Shown: piece by piece, positions 10,470 to 58,951 of the stretch | How the letters are laid out: every line of letters starts with the position of its first letter | Numbering within the stretch: the first letter of the stretch is position 1 | Source: Halichondria panicea | Taxonomy: Eukaryota > Porifera > Demospongiae > Suberitida > Halichondriidae | Direction of reading: 5' to 3' | Assembly (NCBI RefSeq): GCF_963675165.1 | Contig: NC_087377.1 | Coordinates: 3,440,978-3,504,977, forward strand | DNA: 64,000 bases | The notes under the pieces: model-generated | What the model saw: the letters and a program-made list of their open reading frames with translations, nothing else | What the model was told of the DNA's origin: nothing | Database searches by the model: none | Translations under genes and position numbers: made by a program

Positions 10470-12507
10470 ATGGAACTGAGATGGCTCTTTCTATCAACAG
10501 CTCTTGTATCTATAGAAGGTTGGTTTGTGTTGAGTCAGTGGGTTGTGTTTCTGTCTATGCTATATGTTTGCAGCTCAGTTCGCAGTACAACCAATGTCAG
10601 TGGTACAGGCCCAGGGGATAGATGCAGTGTTTGAGTGTCGGTATCCTGGAGCACAAAGTTACAATTGGGGGCTCAATGGAGACTTTCCTACACACAATAA
10701 CCTCCCACCTGATGTAACTATTATCCTACCATCTGGTGATATCCCAACAAAACTAATCATAGCCACAGGGCAGCATAATAACACTGTGGTGCAGTGTGAG
10801 GCAGTGGTTAGAGACGGACGAGTGTTCATACCTGAATTATCAGTAAATGCTACCTTGCAAGTACAAGGTAGTCACAACCAACATTAAATAGCTTGTTTTG
10901 TACCCTGTTCCTCTCAGGTCCTCTTTCAGCTGTCTCCAACCTCCGTGCTCAGTCATCAAGCACCAACATCACAATCACCTGGGATGCTCCCTTCTCTCTT
11001 AACCTCACCACAGCTGAACCAGACATACAGTATTGTGTGGATGTGTACGATAGTGTCACTGGTGTTCTACTACACTCTGAGTGTGGTATTATTGAGGAAC
11101 GCTACACCTATTCCCCTAGCAACCCCTGCTCGACGTACGCATTGTTTGTGACACCTAGGAGTAATCTTGACGGAGCTCTCAATGGAAGCATTGGTAAGTA
11201 GACTTATTGAAATGTGTGAGTGGCTCAATGAAATCACAATCTAACACAGCACGGTTTCAGGAATTCACAGTGCGGCCAGTATCAGTGATACAAGCTGAAG
11301 GCCTGAAGGCAGTGTTTGAGTGTTTGTACCCTGGTGCCCTAGGTCACAGTTGGGGGATCAATGGAATGTACCCAGCTGATGATGCGTTTCCACCTGATTT
11401 AACTCGTACCCTACCTTCTGGTGATACCCCGGCAACACTGGCCATCCCAGCGACAGGCCAGTACAACAACACTGTGGTGCAGTGTAGGGCTGTGCTTGAT
11501 GTGGGAGGAGATGCGCAGTTTGTGCAAACATGTGATGCTCTGTTGTTAGTACAAGGTATCCGATTAATATAGCTATCATTATAATAGCTTTACATTATAA
11601 CATTTCAGGTCCATTGGGTTCTGTTACTGGACTGAGACTGGACATGGTGACCTCTACTTCAGTGACTCTCACCTGGGATGCCCCCTTCTCTCTAGACCTC
11701 ACCACAGCTGAGCCAGACATACAGCATTGTGTGGATGTGCACAGTGTCCCTAGAGGACAACTGGTGGAGTCAACATGTGACATCATCGACACTAACTACA
11801 CTTTCTCTATCAGTGATCAAGGCCAGTTAGTGTTTACAGTGACACCAAGAAGTAATGTGGAGGGTAGTCTCAATGGAACCTCCAGTGAACTAGTCGGACC
11901 TCCTTTGCAAGGTAATTAAATTGGTTTGTGTACCAAGCAGGATAGCCACATAATACTATCTAGTCAATCTCTCCCACCCCCTCTCCTCACAGCTAACGGA
12001 ACAATCACTGGCGGCCCTGCTATTGAGTCTGCTCAACAACAGTTTAAAATAGCAGGTGAGTAATAAAATACGTTAAACAAGCTTAATTTAGTATGCTTTG
12101 TGTATAATTATTGTCTTTCCCATGCAGTGTCTTCAGGTGTGACTGCTGTGGTAGTTTTACTCCTACTCTTAGTCATTGCCATTTTAACAGCTGTTGTCAT
12201 AGTGAAACGAAAACAAAGGAACCACAAAGGTAAACTGTTGACAAATTTGTTTCTATTTCTTTTTAATTTAGATGATGTTGTTGTATCAGATGGAAGAGTG
12301 GATTTGTCATCAACATTGCCAAAAATTGAGCAGCCTAACGAAGCTTATGCTCCAGTGCTCAATAAGAACATTGCCTATGAGCAGACACGGATACCAAGAC
12401 ACAATGAACACACCACCACCATCGTCACCACGGTAGTAGCAATGGAGGATGAGAACACTGAGCCAAGTCATGAGTACGAAGAAGTATTACCTCAGGAACA
12501 CGATTGA
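10470..12507 (+). CDS. A3: intact Ig-FN3-Ig-FN3 single-pass receptor
   Basis: The only family A copy with no visible lesion. Exons: 10470-10518, 10574-10867, 10918-11193, 11250-11555, 11609-11911, 11993-12055, 12128-12229, 12272-12507; total 1,629 nt, 542 aa. Signal peptide 1-16 (MELRWLFLSTALVSIE); Ig1 17-114 with FEC and VVQC cysteines; FN3-1 115-206 with ITWDAPFSLNLTT and an extra QYC/SEC pair; Ig2 207-308; FN3-2 309-409; polar linker to 430; membrane helix about 436-456, then KRKQRNHK; tail with three tyrosines in YAPV, YEQT and YEEV. Every internal intron is phase 1, so each domain is a portable cassette. The start was chosen because MELRW aligns with MDLRW and MDVRW in paralogues; in-frame upstream ATGs exist at 10437 and 10452. 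The last intron is only 42 nt and is itself open in frame. Likely a cell-surface adhesion or recognition receptor; ligand unknown. Confidence 0.88.
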
Positions 12508-12555
12508 GCGTCACCTCACATTATTACATAATGTAGTTGTTCCAAATACACGTAA

Positions 12556-12561
12556 AATAAA
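12556..12561 (+). terminator. Polyadenylation signal of A3
   Basis: AATAAA lies 49 bp after the A3 stop. The same context (ACACGTAAAATAAATTGTGG) follows A6, with its AATAAA at 61053-61058. Confidence 0.6.
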
Positions 12562-12773
12562 TTGTGGTTACATTAGTGTTGTTATTTTTCCGAAAAGTTC
12601 GATAATTTGAACCATGACAACCATGCCTCGTTCACACACTCAGTATTCAAAGTGATTGGGCCTGAAAGCAATCGTTGATTTAAGCAAACCATTCTCAATA
12701 GAGCTATATGAAATAGCTACAAAGTGCACCCTTTATCACAAATAATTATTACACAACAACTGTACTCTAAGTG

Positions 12774-13890
12774 CTAAGTGTCTGTTTGTGAACTATTCAG
12801 TGCATCTTTAACCTCTCCTCTCCAGCGACCAAACCTGTGCACACAATCATTATACAGTGATAAACTTTCCACTATACAAGCTCGGGTTTCACACCTTGAT
12901 CTAATCCTCTTTTCCTCCTTTTCTTCCTCCTCGGTAAATTTGGTGCAGAATGTCTCCAGTTCGTGCACAGTGAACTTGATCCACTGTGAAGCCTGGATGA
13001 AAGGGTGTGCATACAATGGCGTAACTTAAGACATTTAGGGGGGATCTGAGGTAATTGGTAAGGCACGCTGACTCTTATAATTATGGGGGGGAGCTTCAGC
13101 CTCAAAATCATGTTGTTTTCTACGTGCATGAGCTTCAAACAACAAATACGCAATAATTACAGAGCAATTCTTGGTTGCTGGCCTCACAGTTGAATGCAAA
13201 GTTGATTACAGAGTCATTGTATTAATTGATAGTGCATGTTTTTTCTAAAGTATTGAACCAATGAGAGCCTATAATTATACGTAATAAGAATGAGACTGAT
13301 GAATGCAGCTAGCAATGTACCAGTCAGAGAACAACATTGCATATGCAGAGCATCACTAATGCAGCAGGCAGGAATAGACATAATAATTGAGGAGCGTTAC
13401 TTTTAAAAAGCTGGTGGGGGCAGCTACTTAAATTGAGATCACTGAACACACACTGTTACAGTAACTAGCACTGGCTAGTTGCATTGATATAATCACAGTT
13501 GAGTGTTACATTCTACAATCTTTGGTAGCAAATGACTTTCTCACTATACGAATGTGAGTTGATATAAGAGGCACTCAAAGTGAAACTCCTGCACCTCTGC
13601 TGACAGAATCTCCTCCACCTCTGAGGTTTCAATGCACTGTAAAAACAAAACTATAGTGACAATTTCAGTCTTTTACACTGGTGAAGTAGAAAAATGGTGA
13701 AGCTCACCACTCAAATTGGTGACCTTCACCGGGGTGTTTTTACAGTGTGACAAACAGTTTAGCAATATCTTCAGAGGGTCCTAACTTGAGTCGTAGCTTG
13801 AGTGGGTAGTCATCGTCCTTACACAACTCTTTGCGGCCATTGTCATATATAGAACACAGAGAGAGAGAACTCGGACACATCATTCTCAAC
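12774..13890 (-). pseudogene. RASSF-like gene fragment, RA domain, split by a MITE
   Basis: Two minus-strand exons together encode a Ras-association domain and a charged helix. Exon 13890-13595 reads NGRKELCKDDDYPLKLRLKL then GPSEDIAKLFV and, after the transposon, IETSEVEEILSAE. Exon 12992-12774 reads ASQWIKFTVHELETFCTKF then TEEEEKEEKRI and ends at a stop. This matches the RASSF pattern (PLxLRLxxGPS, FVxxE, then WxxFxxxEL followed by an acidic helix that leads toward SARAH). Splice signals fit: acceptor GTCCAG before 13890, donor GAG/GTGCAG at 13595, acceptor ATCCAG before 12992, all in phase. RASSF proteins bind Ras-like GTPases and Hippo kinases through RA and SARAH. The MITE at 13635-13747 brings a stop right after KLFV, so this copy is probably dead. 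Upstream exons are not seen. It converges on A3. Confidence 0.6.
13635..13747. mobile_element. CACTG-ended MITE in the RASSF-like exon
   Basis: 113-bp element with ends CACTGTAAAAAC and GTTTTTACAGTG, flanked by duplicated TG (13633-13634, 13748-13749). The empty site CAATGACAAACAG is preserved in the relics near 1391 and 7327. The interior differs from the member at 6338-6466 except at the ends. Confidence 0.85.
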
Positions 13891-13974
13891 CTGGACAAGA
13901 GGAGAGAGGAATTTTAGGGGATATACACAAGATAATAGACAGGCTATATATATATATAAAATATAGAGCTCTGC

Positions 13975-14223
13975 ATGCAGGTATTAGCTAGGCCGCCAGA
14001 GATCAAAAGAGAAGCAGTACATGCAAGTGATCAAGACCAGTGGGTGTTTACAGTGACACCAATAAGTAATGTGGAGAGTAGTCTTAATGGAACCTCCAGC
14101 AGTGACACCAATAGTGAAAGTCGGACTTCTTTTGAAGTGCTTAATTCCAACTATGTTGCTATAGCCTTTCTACACAATGGTTATCATACAGTAATGGATG
14201 TATTGCTATCAACATGTTGTTAG
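13975..14223 (+). pseudogene. Fragment of family A FN3-2 exon, copy 1
   Basis: About 14025-14112 encodes SDQDQWVFTVTPISNVESSL then NGTSS, the C-terminal strands of FN3-2, followed by an unrelated reading frame to 14223. No other family A exon adjoins it. The same crumb with the same downstream sequence recurs at 61855-62110, so it has travelled as a duplicated block. Confidence 0.7.
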
Positions 14224-15417
14224 CTTTCTACATGTGTAAACATGAAAGGTGGCTTACTTAGCCACACACACCTCCGCACATGCACGCTCACACTGCCTAT
14301 AATTATATAATGATGCCCCTGAGTATAAATACATATTAATCTTAATGGGGACAAACATAACAGAGACAGATTTATTGTTACACTAGCTATAATAGTTCTG
14401 GTAAGTTCTTATGCAGTTTGCAATACTGATCTGTTACAGGAACATGGGGGGGGGCGGGTAATAATGGTTTGACCCTTATACAAAGGTGACCTTAGGGACT
14501 AGGATATGGCCTGTTGTTGCATATAGGTACTAGTGGAAAGTACAGGGAATTTGAGTATCAAAGTGGCGTTCTGTGAAGTGACGAGTTAGCTAGATATAAA
14601 TTATTTTGATATAGATAAAGTATAGATATAGGTCTAGGTTAATGATAGTGGGCAGCGCATTCCAAAGCCTAGTATAATACGGTTGAAATAGAAGTGACGG
14701 CTGGTATTGTAGTGCATGAGAGACATTGTGCAAGCTTGTTGGAAGTTATCAAACGAGTTTTTCTGCTTGAAGTATTCTTGGTGGCAAACTGGCTTATGTC
14801 AAAATTGTCAGCTAGCTGTTGTATGCATTTCACAAAGAACATAATGTCTGAGCCAGTGCATTAAGGGTCCGCGCTAATAATAAAACGCATTTAAAAAACT
14901 CATAAAATAATTTTTTGCTTTTTCTAGTACTTTTGAGAGTATGCTAAGCTAGCCTCGATTTCAAGGCCGATTAAAATACGTATTTTAATCGGCCTGGAAT
15001 CGAGGCTAATGTTAAGCAAGCTAGCCCTTTTTTCATCTGTATATCTGACTCCAAACTTTCCATTTCATCTTTTGACAAATATTGTGTTAATGAATTTTCT
15101 GCAACAGATTTTTCTCTGAAAACGCTAAAATTACCTACACACAGCATGTTATATCATCGTATTATAGTGATTTTAACAGACTGAAATGTATGCCATTTCT
15201 AAAAGATATACTATTAAAAATGTTTTGTGTTAACATTTATATGCTTTTACTGTGTACCCGTATAATAGACTATATATAGTTTACTCCCTCAAGAATGCTG
15301 CAAGATCCCCCTATGGGGGGGTTGCTTTTTTCTCATCAATATATCAATTACCACATTCCATTTACAAATCATTTCTGCATAATAGCTATAGAGCATCCCA
15401 GGATTATATCTCTTGCA
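14224..15417. other. Spacer before B1 with a 59-bp palindromic element
   Basis: No gene is seen. At 14950-15008 a perfect-ended palindrome, TAGCCTCGATTTC...GAATCGAGGCTA, is flanked by ATGCTAAGC (14941-14949) and ATGTTAAGC (15009-15017), a 9-bp duplication with one mismatch; it is the smallest member of the MULE-like family at 8803 and 39761. A G-run lies at 14446-14456. Just before B1, 15277-15330 contains a block shared with the other B starts (see the entry at 15277). Confidence 0.6.
15277..15330 (+). promoter_or_regulatory. Conserved upstream block of B genes
   Basis: AGTTTACTCCCTCAAGAATG then CTGCAAG and a CCCCC..GGGGG inverted repeat lie 90 to 140 bp before the B1 ATG. B2 has the same words at 39025-39090, including GGGGGTT and AACCCCC arms. 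B3 has CTCCCCCTCAATATAAGGGG, GTT and ACCCCCTTGTA at 62818-62875. The role is unknown; a promoter or 5' UTR hairpin is a guess. Confidence 0.35.
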
Positions 15418-34698
<19,281 letters not shown>

Positions 34699-34818
34699 AC
34701 CATTAATTTACAGTATTTTGGTGACACTATAATAGATGTAGGTATAGCTGCTGAACTTTTAGCTTTGTTTTGTCTTCTAGACTTATTATTGTCCATGTCC
34801 CCCTGCGGCTCTACTATT

Positions 34819-34824
34819 AATAAA
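34819..34824 (+). terminator. Polyadenylation signal candidate of B1
   Basis: AATAAATAAATAG lies about 120 bp after the B1 stop and is conserved after B2 (58621). Another AATAAA overlaps the stop codon itself (34694-34699). Confidence 0.45.
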
Positions 34825-35128
34825 TAAATAGAGCTGGTATAAACGTAATCTTTCATTAGTGCAAACTTTCATATGAATTTCCATTAATTTCTATTCTATT
34901 CGTACAGCTCAGAATAGCGATGTACACATGTAGAAACTATTGCACATTATAAATTGTTTGTACTGCTTAATTTTCTTATTCAGAGTATAATGCCTAAATA
35001 TCCACCATACGAAAATAACCTGCTATTATAATAATTATGGTACACACTGACAGTCAATGATATCATGAATGATACATGTTTAGTTAATGATCTTTACATC
35101 TCTACATTTACGGGGCACTAAAAGCGAT

Positions 35129-37164
35129 ATGGATGTGAGATGGCTCATTCTTTCAATAACTCTTGTGGCATCTATACAAGGTTTGTCTGTGCATGAGGAG
35201 TCAGTGCATTATGTTTCTATGTGGTATACATGTATTATATAAGCAGCTCAGTTCACAATACAACCAGTGTCAGTGGTACAGGCCCAAGGGCTGAATGCAG
35301 TGTTTGAGTGTCGGCATCCTGGAGCACAATATCGCAATTGGAGATTCAATGGAGAGTTTCCTACTGACGATAGCTATCCACCTAATGTGACTTTTACCCT
35401 ACCATCAGGAACACTGACCATCCCAACCACAGGCCAGTACAACAACACTGTTGTGCAGTGTGAGGCAGTGGTTAGAGACGGACGAGTGTTCATGTCTGAA
35501 TTATCAGTAAATGCTACCTTGCAAGTACAAGGTAGTCACAAACATTAAATAGCTTGTTTTTGTACCCAGTTCCTCAGGTCTTCTTTCATGCAGCTGTCTC
35601 CAACCTCCATGTTCAGTCATCAAGCACCAACATCACAATCACCTGGGATACCCCCTTCTCTCTTAACCTCACCACAGCTGAACCAGACATACTGTATTGT
35701 GTGGATGTGTACGATAGTGCCACTGGTGTTCTACTACACTCTGAGTGTGGTATTATTGAGGAACGCTACACCTATTCCCCTAGCAACCCCTGCTCGATGT
35801 ATGCGTTGTTAGTGACACCTAGGAGTAATCTTGACGGAGCTCTCAATGGAAGCATTGGTAAGTAGACTTATTGAAATGTGTGAATGGCTCAATGATTCCA
35901 TGATAACAATCTAACACAGCACGGTCTCAGGGATTCACAGTGCGGCCAGTATCAGTGATACAAGCTAAAGGTCTGAAGGCAGTGTTTGAGTGTTTGTACC
36001 CTGGTGCCCTGAGTCACAGTTGGGGGATCAATGGAATGGAGACAGCTGATGATGCGTTTCCACCTGATGTAACTCGTACTCTACCGTCTGGTGATACTCC
36101 AGCAAGACTGGCCATTCCATCAACAGACGAGTACAACAACACTGTGGTGCAGTGTAGGGCAGTGCTTGATGTGGGAGGAGATGCGCATTTTGTGCAAATA
36201 ATTATGTGATGCTCTGTTGTTAGTACAAGGTATCCTTGATAGCTATAATTATAGCTTTACACAATTTTTTTATGCACTTTAGGTCCACTGGTTCTATTAC
36301 TGGACTGAGACTGGACATGGTGACCTCTACTTCAGTGACTCTCACCTGGGATGCTCCCTTCTCTCTAGACCTCACCACAGCTGAGCCAGACATACAGTAT
36401 TGTGTGGATGTGCACAGTGTCCCTGGAGGACAACTGGTGGAGTCAACATGTGACATCATCGACACTAACTACACTTTCTCTACCAGTGATCAAGACCAGT
36501 TAGTATTTACAGTGACACCAAGAAGCAATGTGGAGGGCAGTCTCAATGGAACCTCCAGTGAACTAGTCGGACCTCCTTCGCAAGGTAAATGGTCTGTGTA
36601 CCAAGCATTATCTATTATAGTTATGTAGTACCACTCTCTTCACAGCTAACGACACGATTACTGACATCTCACCATCGTCATCTCTTCCTGAGTCTATTCA
36701 ACCACCCTCTATTTATACAATAGCAGGTGAGTAATAAAATATGCTAAGCAGGCTTAACTGTCGTATGATTGGCTGTATAATTATGTTATACAGTGTCTTC
36801 AGGTGTGACTGCTGTGGTAGTTCTACTCCTACTCTTAGTCATTGCCATTTTAACAGCTGTTGTCATAGTGAAACGAAAACAAAGGAACCACAAAGGTAAC
36901 TGTTGACAATTTTGTTTATTGTATTTACTATTACTCTTTAATTTAGGTGATGTTGTTGTATCAGATGGAAGAGTGGATTTGTCATCAACATTGCCAGGAA
37001 TTGAGCAGCCTAACGAAGCTTATGCTTTAGTGCTCAATAAGAACATTGCTTATGAGCAGACACGGATACCAAGACACAATGAACACACCACCACCATCGT
37101 CACCACGGCAATAGCAATAGAAAATATTGAGCCAAGTCATGAATACGAAGAAGTATTGCTCTAA
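35129..37164 (+). pseudogene. A4: Ig/FN3 receptor, two frameshifts
   Basis: Exons 35129-35180, 35247-35531, 35594-35857, 35920-36229, 36283-36584, 36646-36726, 36794-36895, 36947-37164. Signal peptide, Ig1, FN3-1, membrane helix and tail (YALV, YEQT, YEEV) are open. Ig2 is broken near 36199, where CAAACATGTGATG has become CAAATAATTATGTGATG, giving an immediate TGA. FN3-2 lacks one G near 36291 (CTGGTTCT for CTGGGTTCT). FN3-1 carries a 4-bp insertion just after the old acceptor, but the new CATGCAG acceptor at 35593 would restore the frame and remove only GPLS. Ig1 also lacks about six residues (SGTLTIP for SGDIPTKLIIA). Either a recent pseudogene or one hit by assembly errors. Confidence 0.75.
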
Positions 37165-37886
37165 ATATTCAAAGCATTTCAAAGAGACAATAATAATAAT
37201 TCGATAAAACGAAAACATGTGCAGACAACTAGTACCAGGCCCAGTTGTTCGCCTAACCATTATAAAAGCGAAAACTCGGCCTGGGATCGAGGCTAAAATA
37301 ATGTTGCTACACTCAGCCAGAGGCCTTTGACTATGCGCATGCGCATTACGGTTTTCATTATAATATTATCGCCGCGGTGTTTAATCGAAGCTAATTTCCT
37401 GAGGCACTTGACGACATGCAATTACAGCCCTGCATGACGACATGCAATTACTCGCTTGACGACGTGCAATTAATTACAGCCTTGACAACTGGACAGGATG
37501 TAACTAATGATGTAATACGCTTTTAATAGCTGTAAGAATTGCAGTATAGTAATAGTATATCATAATGTTAGTGGAGGGTGTGCTAGTAGTGGAGGGTTCT
37601 TCCTATGATTAAAATCAATAATCACTAGCATGTCATAATGTTGCTTTTCAAGTAGATCTGTAAGCACTCACTAGGCAGGTGTGTGTATAAACAATTCAAG
37701 TGATATATGGCACAAACTGGCCATGGATTGAACTATAATCTATGATTTAACACATTTTATTTTCTCTGACAAGAATAATTATAACAATGCTCACTGAATG
37801 TTACTTGTTTGGTTAAGTATCTTTATAATGTGCCACAAATGTGCATGCTGACTATAGTCTAACTATATATACATGTAGCTATTGAG
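37165..37886. other. Spacer A4 to A5 with an isolated MULE-like end
   Basis: 37217-37291 matches one whole terminal repeat of the element at 39761-40854 (GCAGACAACTAGTACCAGGC through GATCGAGGCTA). From 37650 the block GTAGATCTGTAAGCACT and GTGTATAAACAATTCAAGTG is shared with the sequence upstream of A3 (10325-10375), so A5 and A3 have a common 5' flank. No gene is seen. Confidence 0.6.
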
Positions 37887-38899
37887 ATGGAACTGAGATG
37901 GCTCCAGCTCTTGTATCTATAGAAGATTGGTTCTGGTTTGGTTGGAAGGTTTGTGTTGAGTTCAGTGGATTGTGTTTCTGTCTATATGTATGCCGTATTA
38001 TAATTATGTTTGCAGCTCAGTTCGCAGTACAACCAATGTCAGTGGTACAGGCCCAGGGGATAGATGCAGTGTTTGAGTGTCGGTACCCTGGAGCACAAAG
38101 TTACAAATGTGTGCCGGCTCAATGGAGAGTTTCCTACACATGATAATTTCCCACCTGATGTAACTGTTATCTTACCGTCTGGTGATATCCCAACAAAACT
38201 GATCATAGCCACAGGCCAGTGCAACAACACTGTTGTGCAGTGTGAGGCAGTAGTTAGAGACGGACGAGCTAGTGTTCATACCTGAATTATCAGTAAATTC
38301 TACCTTGCAAGTACAAGGTATATAATCACAAATTAAACACATTAATAATGTGTTTACCCCCGTTCTTCAGGTCCTCTTTCAGCTGTCTCCAACCTCCATG
38401 CTCAGTCATCAAGCACCAACATCACAATCACCTGGGATGCTCCCTTCTCTCTTAACCTCACCACAGCTGAACCAGACATACAGTATTGTGTGGATGTGTA
38501 CGATAGTGCCTCTGGTGTTCTACTACACTCTGAGTGTGGTACTATTGAGGAACGCTACACCTATTCCCCTAGCAACCCTATACTCAACGTATGCAGACAT
38601 ACAGTATTGTGTGAATCGATGCATGTATATACAGTGTCCTTGGAGGACAATGAAGCAATGTGGATTCAATGGAACCTTAAATTCACAGCAGTGAACTAGT
38701 TGGACTTCTTTGCAAGGTGATTAAAATGGTCTGTATGCCAAGCCGTATATATATAATTATGGCTACAGTCATGATAATAATTATTTAGTCAATCTCACTT
38801 ACCACGTCTCCTCACAGCTAATGGCATCACGATTGACAGCTCACCATCGTCTAGGCTATACTAACGAGTCTACTCAACCAACCTCTATTACAATAGCAG
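37887..38899 (+). pseudogene. A5: chimeric, truncated Ig/FN3 receptor
   Basis: Degenerate family A copy. The signal-peptide exon has lost 11 bp, reads into a TAG, and its donor GG/GTT has become GATT. Ig1 (38016-38317) has a frameshift at 38106 (AAATGTGTGCC for ATTGGGG). The FN3 exon (38371-38716) begins as FN3-1 and then, at a second ACATACAGTATTGTGTG, continues as FN3-2 (near VYTVSLEDN), so Ig2 has been deleted by recombination between the two FN3 exons. The linker exon (38818-38899) remains; membrane and tail exons are gone, and B2 begins 280 bp later. Confidence 0.85.
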
Positions 38900-39178
38900 G
38901 TGAGAATAATTATACTCTCTCAAACTAATACTATAATAGTGAAACAGTGATAAGGAAATTTGGGCATAAATTTAGCACAAGCTTGATATTTGTAAGTCCT
39001 ATGTATAAGTGTTGTTAGTGAGCTAGTTTACTCCCTCAAAAATGCTGCAAGTCAGGGGGTTCTTTAATTTCTCATAAACCCCCTTGTAGATCTACTCTGC
39101 ACGTTACCAAATAAAGTCATTTACTAAAAGTTCTATGTATATAACAGCTAGCTAAACTCAGGGACCATTTCTCTTGCA

Positions 39179-58507
<19,329 letters not shown>

Positions 58508-58951
58508 ACCATTAATTTACAGTATTTTGGTGACACTATAATTAGTATGCTGCTGAACTTTTAGCTTTGTTTTGTCTTCTAGACTTATTATTGTCCATGT
58601 CCCCCTGCGGCTCTACTATTAATAAATAAATAGAGCTGGTATAAACGCCATTAGTGCAAACTTTCGTATGAATTTCGATTATTTTCTGTTCTATTCGTAT
58701 ACAGCTCAGAATCTCTGGCTCAGAATAGCGATGTACACATGTAGAAGCTATTGCACATTGTACTGCTTAATTTTCTTATTCAGAGTTAATGCCTAAATAT
58801 CCACCATAAGAAAATAACCCGCTATATAGATCTAGTACACACTGACAGTCAATCAATATCACTGAATGATACATGTTTAGTTAATGATCTTTACATCTCT
58901 ACATTTACGGGGTAATACATTCTAGTTCTCTTGATTGCCACTAAAAGCGAT

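Noticed and set aside
10452-10472. Upstream in-frame ATGs as the A3 start
   Set aside because: They would put polar residues before the hydrophobic signal core and are not conserved in A2, A4 or A6, so ATG 10470 was preferred.
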